A DNA stretch of 64,000 nucleotides from an uncultured Clostridia bacterium (GCA_934438075.1 CAKSBF010000003.1:1-64000); one strand, 5' to 3'. Shown: positions 42,699-51,784, counted from the first letter of the stretch. A program made the numbers and translations. The notes: generated from the sequence alone by a model not told the origin.

Positions 42699-44519
42699 TT
42701 ACTTTTCTGACCGTGCGGTTGCTGCCAACATAATTTCATAATATGCCCAGTGCTGTTCATCTACATCTGCAAAAGCAACTCCTGTCTGGGCAGAATAATC
42801 ATCTGCTATTCTTCCCAATACACGATTTATAATCTTGACTGCCTCTGCGCGTGTAATCGCGCGCTCCGGACGAAAACTTCCATCATCATAGCCGGTTAAA
42901 TATCCTTTTTGGTAAGCAAAGGCAACCGCCCGAGCTGCCCAATGTTCATTTGATACATCCGAAAACAAGGAAGTTTGCTCAACGGCATCACCTCGTTCCG
43001 TGCGAAATATTAAAGCCGCAAACTCAGCACGCGTAACCGGCTTATCCGGATAAAAACAGCCATTTTCGTAGCCGTTCATAATATTATTTTCGCTCATAAA
43101 ACCAATTGGTGACGCAAACCAAGACTGCTCAGAAACATCTGTATAATAACTTGGATATAAATGTTTTCCGTCATATAGTTTAGTGCCGTTTTCGTCCACC
43201 GAAAGTCTGGACAACATCATTGCTGTCTGCGCACGCGAAAGTGGATATTCCGGGTCAAAAAAACCGTTATTTCCCATAATGTATGCTTCTCCGCTCATTT
43301 TATCTAGACGTATTGCAGTATCTGCCGCATCCTTGTAATTTGCTCTATAATACGCCGCAAGTTCCGGGGAATCAGCAATATTGCTATAACTAAAATGCAC
43401 TTCGCCCGCAATTTCGGCAATCTCCCGATTTAATTCTATCTCTTCTGCAATCGCGTTAATTCCGTGCCATGCACTGTTGACGTCTTTATTGCCCGTTTGG
43501 TAATCTGCCATACCAACATACAACTTAACATCTGTTCCCCTCACCTGCTGCGCCCACCATTCTGCCAAGGTCTTATAATCAGCCAAGGGATGCCCGATAT
43601 TCCAGTAAAGCTGTGGGCAAATATAATCCAGCCAACCATTTTGAACCCACTTACGCGAATCGGCATAAGCAGAAAAATAGCTTTGATTACCATTGGTATT
43701 TGAACCGGAAACAATACTGGAAGAATTTGCCCATATTCCTGACGGACTAACGCCAAATGCCACCGCTCGTCCGCAATTTTCAGTTACGTCATGCATTTCT
43801 GCTACCAAGCGGTCAATATTATTCCGCCGCCAATCTCCGACATCTACAAACGCACTCCCATATTGCTGATATGTCGTTTCATCAGAAAAATCCGTACCCG
43901 GATAAAAATAATCATCTAAATGAATGCCATCTACCGCATAGTTTTGCACAATCTCCGCAGCCGCATCAATAATAAACTGTCGCACCTCCGGGATCCCCGG
44001 GTTGAAATAATATTTTCCGTTTGCTTGCCGCACTACCCAGTCCGGATGCTGTTTTGCAATATGCGAAATGGACATTTGTTCATACTCGGTATCAGAATTT
44101 GCTACACGAAACGGATTTAACCATGCATGCAATTCCATCCCCCGCTTATGTGCCTCTGAAACCCAATAGCTGAGCGGGTCAAAGCCATCACTTGGCGCCA
44201 CTCCCTGCTCGCCTGTCAGATATTTACTCCACGGAAAATAAACAGACGGATAAAGCGCGTCCGCCGCCGGGCGCACCTGCAAAATAACAGCTGTCATTCC
44301 AACATTCTTAGCGCCGTCCAATATGCTGTCTGCCTGTTGTTTCAGACTATTCGAATCTGTCGTTGCTTGCTTTGGATAATCAATGCCATAAACAGAAGCT
44401 ACCCACACCGCCCGAAACTCTTTTCTTTTCGCGGCATAAGACTCCTTTGGCAATATGCCCGCTATCATAATGACAACAATTATCGTGACAAATGGTACTG
44501 TTTTCCAGAAATGTTTCAT
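42699..44519 (-). CDS. GHL10-type glycosidase with C-terminal SLH domains
   Basis: This exported 606-residue protein has a signal peptide (about 1-29) and then a glycosyl hydrolase-like 10 (PF02638) barrel. The barrel is recognised by FRAVWVASVYGIDYP, AVILQVRPAADALYPS, LHAWLNPFRV and VDGIHLDDYFYP. The C-terminal 200 residues hold three SLH modules (about 410-455, 470-525, 530-590), with FYPDKPVTRAEFAAL and FRPERAITRAEAVKI. It likely acts on wall polysaccharide while attached to the wall. The modular order is the reverse of the SLH-GH18 protein at 2359. Confidence 0.88.
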   Translation of the reverse strand: MKHFWKTVPFVTIIVVIMIAGILPKESYAAKRKEFRAVWVASVYGIDYPKQATTDSNSLKQQADSILDGAKNVGMTAVILQVRPAADALYPSVYFPWSKYLTGEQGVAPSDGFDPLSYWVSEAHKRGMELHAWLNPFRVANSDTEYEQMSISHIAKQHPDWVVRQANGKYYFNPGIPEVRQFIIDAAAEIVQNYAVDGIHLDDYFYPGTDFSDETTYQQYGSAFVDVGDWRRNNIDRLVAEMHDVTENCGRAVAFGVSPSGIWANSSSIVSGSNTNGNQSYFSAYADSRKWVQNGWLDYICPQLYWNIGHPLADYKTLAEWWAQQVRGTDVKLYVGMADYQTGNKDVNSAWHGINAIAEEIELNREIAEIAGEVHFSYSNIADSPELAAYYRANYKDAADTAIRLDKMSGEAYIMGNNGFFDPEYPLSRAQTAMMLSRLSVDENGTKLYDGKHLYPSYYTDVSEQSWFASPIGFMSENNIMNGYENGCFYPDKPVTRAEFAALIFRTERGDAVEQTSLFSDVSNEHWAARAVAFAYQKGYLTGYDDGSFRPERAITRAEAVKIINRVLGRIADDYSAQTGVAFADVDEQHWAYYEIMLAATARSEK

Positions 44520-44721
44520 ACTTACTCCTTATCTGCAGTTTTACTTGTAATATACTACTTTATTCTATTGCTCTAAATTCAACTAACACATTTTTGACTT
44601 ATATCGGCACATGATTTTTATTCTGCATTTATTGTAGCATAATTTCAAAACGGAAGCAAGATTATTTTAGCCCTCCATTACAATCCATATTTTGGTTTCC
44701 AACCAAGATGTTGCGAGATAG

Positions 44722-45840
44722 CTATTTTTTCCTGAATATTGCGGCTTTTTTTATAAAAAACACAAACAAAACGGCCCCGAGCAAAACCATTTGCCAAGGC
44801 GGTATAAAATATTTTATCTCCGCCGCATTTTGCTTCCACACCGTCACAAGTCCAAATGGAATCAGCCGCAACATGATTGCACAAAGTACCGCAGAAAATA
44901 AAGCATGAATCAGCTTCCCAAACAAATAATTTTTCATTCCCAGCTTTGTGCCCGACAAAACCCCAAATACCTGCAAGTGAACACATATTCCACCAAAACC
45001 GAGCAAACCGGAAATGAAAATTAATTTCTGCGACAGCAAAAGCCCGGACGTGCACACCCGGTGAATTCCGGAGGTTATCTCTAACGCCCCGCCGATTAAA
45101 AGGCGAGCACTCTCACTCGGAATAAGCTCCAGCATAGGTCTGAAACATTCGGTCATAGCAGCAAAGAAAATAATAAATCCACATATCAACAGCGTTGTTT
45201 GTACCGCATTTGCTACACATTCGGAAACCGTATGTTTGTTTTCGGTTCCGTAATATCCGCGCAGTTCTCTGCCAATTGCTGTTCGGACAGAAAGCGGCGA
45301 TCTTTTCTCCGCCGTTCCGCAAAACCGAAAGCACAGACCGACCAACAGAGCCGCAAGCAAATGAATAAGATACAGAAAAATCCCGATTTGCACGTTTCCA
45401 AACATACCGCTCCCAACAGCTCCTATAATAAACAAAGGTCCTGAATTATTACAAAACGGCAATAGCTTTCTGCCCTCACTCCGGTCAATCAAACTTTCCT
45501 TATATAAATCTGCCGTCATCTTAGCGCCTGTTGGATATCCGCTGATAATCCCTATCAGAAATACCAGGGCGCCGCGTCCGCTGATGCGAAACAATGGCTG
45601 AACCAAGGGACTCAGCAATGCACCGGCTACCTGTACAAAACCCGTCTGCATGAGCAGCCCCGATAAGACAAAAAAAGGAAATAAAGACGGAATCACACTC
45701 TGTGCACACATTACAAGGGCATTATACGCCGCCTGCATGCAGCCTTTTGCTTGTATCAAGAAAAGAAAAATAAAGAAAATAATCAAAAAATATGTCAGCA
45801 GCGATCCGGAATAAAGTACATATAATCTTCTTTTTTGCAA
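44722..45840 (-). CDS. ylbJ: Sporulation integral membrane protein YlbJ
   Basis: This protein of about 372 residues has roughly eight membrane spans and nucleoside-gate-like domains. GIISGYPTGAKMTADLY and FCNNSGPLFIIG are conserved in YlbJ. In Bacillus it is made in the mother cell under sigma E and is needed for normal spores. I favour the TTG at 45840, 11 bases after GGGG; a GTG at 45849 is also in frame but sits against the ribosome binding site. It is divergent from yqfC across a perfect palindrome. Confidence 0.88.
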   Translation of the reverse strand: MQKRRLYVLYSGSLLTYFLIIFFIFLFLIQAKGCMQAAYNALVMCAQSVIPSLFPFFVLSGLLMQTGFVQVAGALLSPLVQPLFRISGRGALVFLIGIISGYPTGAKMTADLYKESLIDRSEGRKLLPFCNNSGPLFIIGAVGSGMFGNVQIGIFLYLIHLLAALLVGLCFRFCGTAEKRSPLSVRTAIGRELRGYYGTENKHTVSECVANAVQTTLLICGFIIFFAAMTECFRPMLELIPSESARLLIGGALEITSGIHRVCTSGLLLSQKLIFISGLLGFGGICVHLQVFGVLSGTKLGMKNYLFGKLIHALFSAVLCAIMLRLIPFGLVTVWKQNAAEIKYFIPPWQMVLLGAVLFVFFIKKAAIFRKK

Positions 45841-45854
45841 TTGAATCACTTCCC

Positions 45855-45896
45855 CTCAGTCATTATTATGTTTTTATCCGCATAATAATGACTGAG
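45855..45896. promoter_or_regulatory. Perfect palindrome between ylbJ and yqfC, possible shared sigma E promoter
   Basis: CTCAGTCATTATTATG (45855-45870) recurs in exact inversion at 45881-45896 across a 10-base centre. Read in either direction it gives TCATTATT, about 13 bases, then CATAATAAT, which resembles sigma E -35 and -10 elements. The symmetry would let it drive both divergent sporulation units. Confidence 0.5.
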
Positions 45897-45925
45897 AGTT
45901 TTCCGCAAAGAAAGGAGCTTTTCCC

Positions 45926-46219
45926 ATGAGAAAAAAGAGACCTGTTAACGAAAAACGCGGTATCCGCGAAAAGGTCTGCGATTCGCTCGCCCTTCCGGAA
46001 GATATGCTTCTTGATTTACCACGTATTAGCCTGAGCGGTAACCGCGAGCTTGAAATTGAAAACTATAAAAATGTTTTAGAATACTTAGACACTTCCATTC
46101 AATTAAACTGCAAAGACTATGTAATAAAAATCTGCGGCTGCAAACTTAGCATTTTATCCATCACAGACGAAGCAATCAGCATACGCGGTAATATCACACA
46201 AATTATATTCCAAAAATAA
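45926..46219 (+). CDS. yqfC: Sporulation protein YqfC
   Basis: This 97-residue small protein matches YqfC along its length: RISLSGNRELEIENYK and ITDEAISIRGNI are the conserved segments. It has no membrane helix and no enzymatic motif. In Bacillus it belongs to the sigma E regulon and is paired with yqfD, as here. AAAGGAG precedes the ATG. Confidence 0.9.
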   Translation: MRKKRPVNEKRGIREKVCDSLALPEDMLLDLPRISLSGNRELEIENYKNVLEYLDTSIQLNCKDYVIKICGCKLSILSITDEAISIRGNITQIIFQK

Positions 46220-46230
46220 GGGTGAGATCT

Positions 46231-47466
46231 ATGCTACTTTCCACTTTCATTCATTATCTGCGGGGATATCTGGTTCTGCAGATCAGTGGACGCTATCCTG
46301 AACGATTTCTAAACGTCTGCGCCGCGCGCGGCATTTTAGTTTGGGATATATACCGTCTATCTGAACGCAGTCTCCGTTTGAAAATCAGTATCCAAGGCTT
46401 TCACCTGCTTCCACCAATCGCAAGCAAAACGGGAGTCAGGATTAAAATTATTGCTAAGTGCGGGTTTCCTATTTTCCTGCACAAGTACCGGCATCGTAAG
46501 CTTTTTTTGTTTGGCATTGCGACATTTATTATCGTACTGATTGCCGCCAATCAATTTGTATGGGATATTGAAATTTCAGGAAATGAAAAACTGCCGACAA
46601 ATCTCATTTTAAAAAATCTGGAAGATTGCGGACTCTACATCGGTCAAGCGCGCTTTAAAATTGACCAAAAACAGTTAAAAAACGATATGCTGATTAAAAT
46701 GACCGATCTTTCATGGTTATGGGCCGAAAAAAGCGGTTCTAAAATCGTCGTAAAAGTGAAGGAAAAACGTCCCGTTCCTGAAATATTCGATCCTAACGAC
46801 TATTGTTCTGTGATTGCAGCAAAAGACGGTGTGATTGATTCTATGATTGTACGAAACGGAATGCCCTCTGTCAAAATAGGCGACAGTGTACGCAAGGACT
46901 CCCTCTTAGTAAACGGATGTATTGCCAGCGACCGCAATATCCCCACCCGTTATTTACAGGCGGAAGCTGAGGTATATGCACGAACATGGTACGAAAAAAC
47001 AAAGGCCTTTTCGCGTTTAGAAACACGACGGGATGAGACCGGAAAAATAGAAAAGAAATATCATCTTAAGCTATTCGGACTGGAAATTCCCCTCTACCTT
47101 CATTCCGCTTCTTCTTTCGCAGAGTACAACCAGGAAAGTATCAAACATGATTGCTCCGTTTTCGGAAGCTATCTTGGTATCTCTCTTTGCTGTGAACAAT
47201 TTAGAGAAGTCACTCTGACGGATGTCCGGTTGACTCAAGAAAGTGTAATTGAAAACGGAATCCGCGATGTGGAAGAAATCATTGACCATATGACATTGCC
47301 TAACTCTGAACTTCTGCACAGTACACCATCCTATCAGATTATAGATGACGACACTGTTGAAATCACGGTCGTTGCGGAATATCTGGAAAACATTGCTCAA
47401 AAGGTAAAAATGGAAAAACCGGAGGAGATAGAAATCTCTCCTCCGGAAGAAAATGCAGAAAACTAG
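46231..47466 (+). CDS. yqfD: Sporulation protein YqfD
   Basis: This 411-residue protein has an N-terminal cytoplasmic part, one membrane helix (about residues 93-110), a POTRA-like region starting WDIEISGNEKLPTNLI, and a long outer part. It matches YqfD of the spore cortex/coat stage. I chose the ATG at 46231 after AAGGGTGAG; a GTG at 46222 is in frame. It is 11 bases after yqfC. The usual downstream phoH is missing; a convergent gene follows instead, and its terminator is inside the yqfD 3' codons. Confidence 0.9.
   Translation: MLLSTFIHYLRGYLVLQISGRYPERFLNVCAARGILVWDIYRLSERSLRLKISIQGFHLLPPIASKTGVRIKIIAKCGFPIFLHKYRHRKLFLFGIATFIIVLIAANQFVWDIEISGNEKLPTNLILKNLEDCGLYIGQARFKIDQKQLKNDMLIKMTDLSWLWAEKSGSKIVVKVKEKRPVPEIFDPNDYCSVIAAKDGVIDSMIVRNGMPSVKIGDSVRKDSLLVNGCIASDRNIPTRYLQAEAEVYARTWYEKTKAFSRLETRRDETGKIEKKYHLKLFGLEIPLYLHSASSFAEYNQESIKHDCSVFGSYLGISLCCEQFREVTLTDVRLTQESVIENGIRDVEEIIDHMTLPNSELLHSTPSYQIIDDDTVEITVVAEYLENIAQKVKMEKPEEIEISPPEENAEN
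47414..47446 (-). terminator. Terminator of the discoidin-like gene, inside yqfD
   Basis: A perfect 10-bp stem (ccggaggaga/tctcctccgg) with an 8-base loop is followed by TTTTT on the minus strand. It lies within the last codons of yqfD on the other strand. Confidence 0.8.
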
Positions 47467-47471
47467 AGCGA

Positions 47472-48269
47472 TTATGCTTCTGTACCGTATACTTCCCACT
47501 GGCTGAGAGCCGGGAACGGCGACGGATCCTCAGGATTCTTAATTAAATTGCTGAGTTTAATCCATGATACCTTTTTAGTATCTGCAAGCGGTATATTATG
47601 CGGTTCAACAGATTTTTCTAAGTCAACCGTCAGAACGCTGCCATCAGAAAACGTGAATGTAACCTGTTTCCAATAGTTATCATGCGGAAAATCAGCACGG
47701 GTAACCAGAACCATGCGGTCAACAGCAACCTCTCTGCCAAATTCTACGGTTATTTCTGCGTCATCCTGCATATTAATGCCCCATGATTCATACGGCCAAG
47801 CTCCGTGACTCGTGTTGCAGCAGCAACCGTCAATTGCATTTCTTGCAGCAAATACAGACTCTCCGCGTGTTTCTACGTTTGCATGAACATGCGGATAACA
47901 ACCGGGATTCCCGTGTTGGTCATAAACATTTTTTGCAAGATTTTTGTGCATTGCTATCTCGGCTTCCGTTGCTTCCCGCACGGTAAGAACATGCGTTGCG
48001 CCATAAAAAGCCTTTGGCGAATATGATATTTTCTTCTCTGCAAACGGAATGGTATAAATAAGTTCTTTTTCTGTTTGGAAAACAAAATTTTCCCCCATTG
48101 CATCATCAAACTGGAGCATTAAAAAAACATTTTTCTGCGTGGACTGCAAAACCAGCCGGTCGCCTTCCTGATATTCTGCCCCATATGCAAGCTGTACACG
48201 TCCTTCTCCCTCTGCGCTGCTTAAAATTTCTCCTAAACTGTTCTGTACTGAAATTGATAATTTTGCCAT
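47472..48269 (-). CDS. Uncharacterised protein with F5/8 type C (discoidin)-like domain
   Basis: This 265-residue protein has no signal peptide or membrane helix. The N-terminal 105 residues form a beta-rich module with YGAEYQEGDRLVLQ. The C-terminal part looks like a discoidin fold: AARNAIDGCCCNTSHGAWPYESWGI, then ITVEFGREVAVDRMVLVTRADF and a final LSQWEVYG. Discoidin domains usually bind sugars outside the cell, so a cytoplasmic copy is odd. The HVHANVETRGESVFAARNAIDG region looks conserved. The function is unknown. AGGAGAGAGAAC precedes the ATG. Confidence 0.6.
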   Translation of the reverse strand: MAKLSISVQNSLGEILSSAEGEGRVQLAYGAEYQEGDRLVLQSTQKNVFLMLQFDDAMGENFVFQTEKELIYTIPFAEKKISYSPKAFYGATHVLTVREATEAEIAMHKNLAKNVYDQHGNPGCYPHVHANVETRGESVFAARNAIDGCCCNTSHGAWPYESWGINMQDDAEITVEFGREVAVDRMVLVTRADFPHDNYWKQVTFTFSDGSVLTVDLEKSVEPHNIPLADTKKVSWIKLSNLIKNPEDPSPFPALSQWEVYGTEA

Positions 48270-48361
48270 TGTTCTCTCTCCTGTTTTTAGTTTTGGTATT
48301 CTTATTTTAACACATTTTTTGCTGAAAAGCTATGCCTGAATAAAAATTTTTAAAAAAAGTC

Positions 48362-48390
48362 TTGCATTTTTAAATCCTACCTGCTATAAT
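48362..48390 (+). promoter_or_regulatory. Promoter of the aroF leader
   Basis: TTGCAT (48362-48367), 17 bases, TATAAT (48385-48390), followed by the leader ribosome binding site AAAGGAG at 48407-48413. Confidence 0.8.
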
Positions 48391-48423
48391 AGAGAAAAAC
48401 AAAGGAAAGGAGAGCTTAAAATA

Positions 48424-48567
48424 ATGAAGTTATTGAAAAATCTTGCCAGCAAAGTATACTTTTATTACTTTAGCCAGAGTTATTTTTACTTTGGTTATTT
48501 TTGCTGCGACAAATTTCATACTTCAATATTTAATGAAGCCTCTGTTTCCCTTTGCCGGACAGTGTAA
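48424..48567 (+). CDS. Tyr/Phe-rich leader peptide upstream of aroF
   Basis: This 47-residue frame has an ATG 11 bases after a strong AAAGGAG. Codons 12-26 encode YFYYFSQSYFYFGYF, so 11 of 15 are tyrosine or phenylalanine; two more Phe follow. A terminator (48590-48624) lies 23 bases past the stop codon, and the DAHP synthase gene begins 130 bases later. Its position between promoter and terminator, and its composition matching the end products of the pathway, mark it as an attenuation leader peptide sensing charged tRNA-Tyr and tRNA-Phe. Confidence 0.85.
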   Translation: MKLLKNLASKVYFYYFSQSYFYFGYFCCDKFHTSIFNEASVSLCRTV

Positions 48568-48589
48568 TCGGAAATAATAATTGTATGAT

Positions 48590-48624
48590 AACAGGAACTC
48601 ATTAAATATGGGTTCCTGTTTTTT
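48590..48624 (+). terminator. Attenuator terminator upstream of aroF
   Basis: Twelve-base arms (aacaggaactca with tgggttcctgtt, one G-U pair) around a 7-base loop lead into a T tract. It precedes aroF, so it must be conditionally bypassed. I could not settle a strong antiterminator by eye; GUUUCC at 48544-48549 could pair with GGAAC in the 5' arm with a bulge. Confidence 0.85.
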
Positions 48625-48753
48625 ATTGTAATGATTGCAACGAAAAACCAAAATCGTCATCAGGACCCGACGACGGCAAACGTTTTTCAGCGAATACACC
48701 GGCTTAGTTTTCGAAAAAATAATAAAATAAAACAACAGAAAGGATTTTTTATT

Positions 48754-49767
48754 ATGGTTATTGTATTAAAACCTCATACCTCAAAGGACGATATAAATAC
48801 TATTAAACAAGAATTGGATTCCATGGGAATGGATGTGCAAATCAACCAAGGTGTCGAATGCACCATTCTCGGTGTGGTAGGAAATACTGCCGCTGTCGAT
48901 ACAGATTCCATCACTCTTCATTCTTGTGTTGACCGCGTTATGCGTGTGTCGGAGCCGTTTAAAAAAGCAAACCGCAAATTCCATCCGGAAAACACAGTAG
49001 TTGATGTTGCAGGTGTGAAAATTGGTGGGAACAAACTGGCGGTTATTGCCGGACCTTGCTCTGTAGAAAGCGAAGCGCAAATTACGCAAATTGCAAAAGA
49101 CGTAAAAGCCTCCGGTGCCTCCCTTCTCCGCGGTGGTGCGTTCAAACCTCGCACATCTCCATATTCCTTCCAGGGCATGGAGTTTGAAGGCTTAGAGCTG
49201 TTAAAGGAAGCGCGTGCAGAAACCGGTCTGCCTATTGTTTCTGAGATTATGTCCCCAAAACATGTAGAACGTTTCAATGAAGAGGTAGATTTAATCCAGG
49301 TAGGCGCGCGTAACATGCAGAACTTTGATTTATTAAAAGAACTTGGCAATACCCAAAAGCCAATTTTATTAAAGCGCGGTCTTTCCTCCACCATTGAGGA
49401 ATGGCTGATGTCAGCCGAATACATTATGGCAGGCGGAAACGAAAATGTTATCCTTTGCGAGCGCGGCATCCGTACATTTGAAACCTATACAAGAAATACC
49501 TTGGATATCAGCGCCATCCCTGCTGTAAAAAAACTCTCTCATCTTCCGATTATTGTTGACCCATCACATGCAACCGGTATGAACTGGATGGTTGCTCCGC
49601 TTGCAATTGCCGCTGTTGCCGCAGGTGCTGACGGCATTATGGTTGAAGTGCACAACGATCCGAAAAATGCAAAATGCGACGGTGCACAATCTATTACTCC
49701 TGCCGAATTTGATAATTTAATGCAGCATTTAAAAAGTGCTGCAAACATTGCCGGCCGCAGCTTATAA
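48754..49767 (+). CDS. aroF: 3-deoxy-7-phosphoheptulonate (DAHP) synthase, type I-beta
   Basis: This 337-residue enzyme condenses phosphoenolpyruvate and erythrose 4-phosphate at the entry to the shikimate pathway. The N-terminal ferredoxin-like regulatory domain (about 1-70) precedes the TIM barrel with AGPCSVES, RGGAFKPRTSPYSFQG, LLKRG and the metal-binding DPSHATG. AGAAAGG precedes the ATG at 48754. Expression should depend on the Tyr/Phe leader upstream. It heads the aroF-tyrA-aroB cluster. Confidence 0.96.
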   Translation: MVIVLKPHTSKDDINTIKQELDSMGMDVQINQGVECTILGVVGNTAAVDTDSITLHSCVDRVMRVSEPFKKANRKFHPENTVVDVAGVKIGGNKLAVIAGPCSVESEAQITQIAKDVKASGASLLRGGAFKPRTSPYSFQGMEFEGLELLKEARAETGLPIVSEIMSPKHVERFNEEVDLIQVGARNMQNFDLLKELGNTQKPILLKRGLSSTIEEWLMSAEYIMAGGNENVILCERGIRTFETYTRNTLDISAIPAVKKLSHLPIIVDPSHATGMNWMVAPLAIAAVAAGADGIMVEVHNDPKNAKCDGAQSITPAEFDNLMQHLKSAANIAGRSL

Positions 49768-49876
49768 ACCTCTATATAACTTCTAGCCTTTTGTGGCACT
49801 GGACTCAATTACAAATATTTTTTGCGGTGCGTCAATATTAACAAAATCTTGTTTATGACTTAAAGGAGGAAAACTA

Positions 49877-50743
49877 GTGGATAAGGACCATTTTTCCATT
49901 TTAATTGTTGGCCTCGGCTTAATCGGCGGTTCGCTTGCAAAAGCGCTGTATGGTTTTCGCAACAGCACCCTTTATGCGGTTGATACCGACCCTGCTGTTA
50001 TCGCAGCAGCTGAACATGACGGTGTAATAAAAAAAGGATATACGGACATTTCGGAAATTGCTCCGAAATGTCAGCTCACCATCCTTTGTGTCCGCCCCAC
50101 TGTCACAAAAAAACTATTGCAAACCGCTCCATTTAGAAAAGATTCTCTTGTAACCGATGTTTGCGGTGTAAAACAATATCTAATACAAGATACCGATATC
50201 ACCTGCCGTTTCCGCTATATCGGAGGACATCCTATGGCAGGACGCGAATGCAGCGGATATGAAAGCTCAGATGCTATGCTCTTTCAAAATGCAACATATT
50301 TATTCACGCCGGATGCAAATTCCTCTCCGGAGGATATTGCTCTTTTAAAGGACATGGCGCACTATATTGGTTGCCGCGCAGCATTGATTACCACCCCTCA
50401 AAAACACGATGATATGATAGCCTATACCAGTCAACTCATGCATGCCGTTGCAGCTGCGCTGTGCGATAACCCTCTGCTGGATGAGGCCGAAGGTTACAGC
50501 GCAGGCAGTCTGCGCGACTGCACACGAGTTGCAAAATTAGATGCGGAAATGTGGACGGAATTGTTCTTATCTAACCGCGATTCTCTTATCCACAGAATTG
50601 ACGAATTTGAAAGCAGCCTGAACAAAGTGAAAAGGGCATTACAGGAACGTAACGAATCTGAACTTAAGCTGTTTTTGGCCGACTGTTCTGACCGAAAAAG
50701 GAGGTACTTAAATGAAAACCCTGTGCGTAAACCTTCCAAATAA
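49877..50743 (+). CDS. tyrA: Prephenate dehydrogenase
   Basis: This 288-residue NAD-dependent enzyme of tyrosine synthesis has Rossmann motif GLGLIGGSLAKAL at the N-terminus and the active-site IGGHPMAGRE containing the catalytic histidine. The helical dimerisation domain follows with TPQKHDDMIAYTSQLMH. There is no ACT domain, so it is short and may lack feedback control. The GTG start follows AAAGGAGGA. Its end overlaps aroB by 32 bases. Confidence 0.94.
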   Translation: MDKDHFSILIVGLGLIGGSLAKALYGFRNSTLYAVDTDPAVIAAAEHDGVIKKGYTDISEIAPKCQLTILCVRPTVTKKLLQTAPFRKDSLVTDVCGVKQYLIQDTDITCRFRYIGGHPMAGRECSGYESSDAMLFQNATYLFTPDANSSPEDIALLKDMAHYIGCRAALITTPQKHDDMIAYTSQLMHAVAAALCDNPLLDEAEGYSAGSLRDCTRVAKLDAEMWTELFLSNRDSLIHRIDEFESSLNKVKRALQERNESELKLFLADCSDRKRRYLNENPVRKPSK

Positions 50744-51779
50744 AAAATATGATATATTAATCGAAAAAAATTTGCTTTCCAAAGCAGGTAATATTATTCA
50801 GGAACGCCTTGCACCGTCAAAGGCCGTTGTAATAACAGACGAAAATGTAGATGCACTGTATGGTAACAAGGTAACAGAAAGCATCCGCTCTGCCGGCATA
50901 TCTGTAAAAAAGATTGTTTTGCCTTCCGGCGAAACTACAAAATGTCTTTTACAATTATCACATATTTATAGCGAAGCGCTTTCATTTTCTATAACACGCA
51001 AAGACGTAATTGTTGCACTCGGCGGCGGAGTTATCGGCGACCTAGCCGGTTTTGCCGCAGCAACACTGCTCCGAGGTATCCCACTGGTACAGATTCCCAC
51101 TACACTTCTTGCACAGGTAGACAGTTCTGTGGGTGGCAAAGTAGCAATTGATGTGCCGGAAGGCAAAAATTTGGTTGGTGCTTTCTATCAGCCAAAACTG
51201 GTAATTACTGATCCCGAAACGCTTCACAGCCTTTCCGACCGCATATTTTTTGACGGACTGGCAGAAGTAATTAAGTACGGATTAATTGCAGACAAAAAGC
51301 TATTTACCCAATTGCAAAGCTGCAACACTCGTGAAGAAATATGCCAACATATTAATGACATTATTTATACCTGCTGCGACCTCAAACGTGCCGTGGTGGA
51401 AGCTGACGAGCTTGATACCGGCTTGCGTATGATTTTAAATTTTGGTCATACGCTGGCACACGTCGCCGAAAAACAATATCATTACGAAACCTACACACAT
51501 GGCCAAGCGGTCGCCTTTGGCATGGTGCAAATCAGTAAAATCGGTGAGAAAATTGGTTTAACGCCTATTGGTACCTCGGCAGCCATCGAAACACTGATAA
51601 CACGTTTCGGGCTACCTGCAAAGATTCCGCTTGCAACCGATATACAAAACACATTGGCACTTGATAAAAAAAGTATGGGGAACGAAATTAATATTGTCCT
51701 GCTCTCTGAAATCGGCAAGGCATTTACGCATAAGATGTCCTTAAACGACTTTTATAAATCAGTGAAAGATATTCTATAA
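50712..51779 (+). CDS. aroB: 3-dehydroquinate synthase
   Basis: This 355-residue enzyme makes 3-dehydroquinate from DAHP, the second shikimate step. NAD contacts are ALGGGVIGDLAGF, with IPTTLLAQVDSSVGGK; zinc ligands lie in ILNFGHTLAH and THGQAVAFGM. AGGAGG precedes the ATG. It is translationally coupled to tyrA by overlap and closes the aromatic cluster before a bidirectional terminator. Confidence 0.96.
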   Translation: MKTLCVNLPNKKYDILIEKNLLSKAGNIIQERLAPSKAVVITDENVDALYGNKVTESIRSAGISVKKIVLPSGETTKCLLQLSHIYSEALSFSITRKDVIVALGGGVIGDLAGFAAATLLRGIPLVQIPTTLLAQVDSSVGGKVAIDVPEGKNLVGAFYQPKLVITDPETLHSLSDRIFFDGLAEVIKYGLIADKKLFTQLQSCNTREEICQHINDIIYTCCDLKRAVVEADELDTGLRMILNFGHTLAHVAEKQYHYETYTHGQAVAFGMVQISKIGEKIGLTPIGTSAAIETLITRFGLPAKIPLATDIQNTLALDKKSMGNEINIVLLSEIGKAFTHKMSLNDFYKSVKDIL

Positions 51780-51784
51780 AACAC

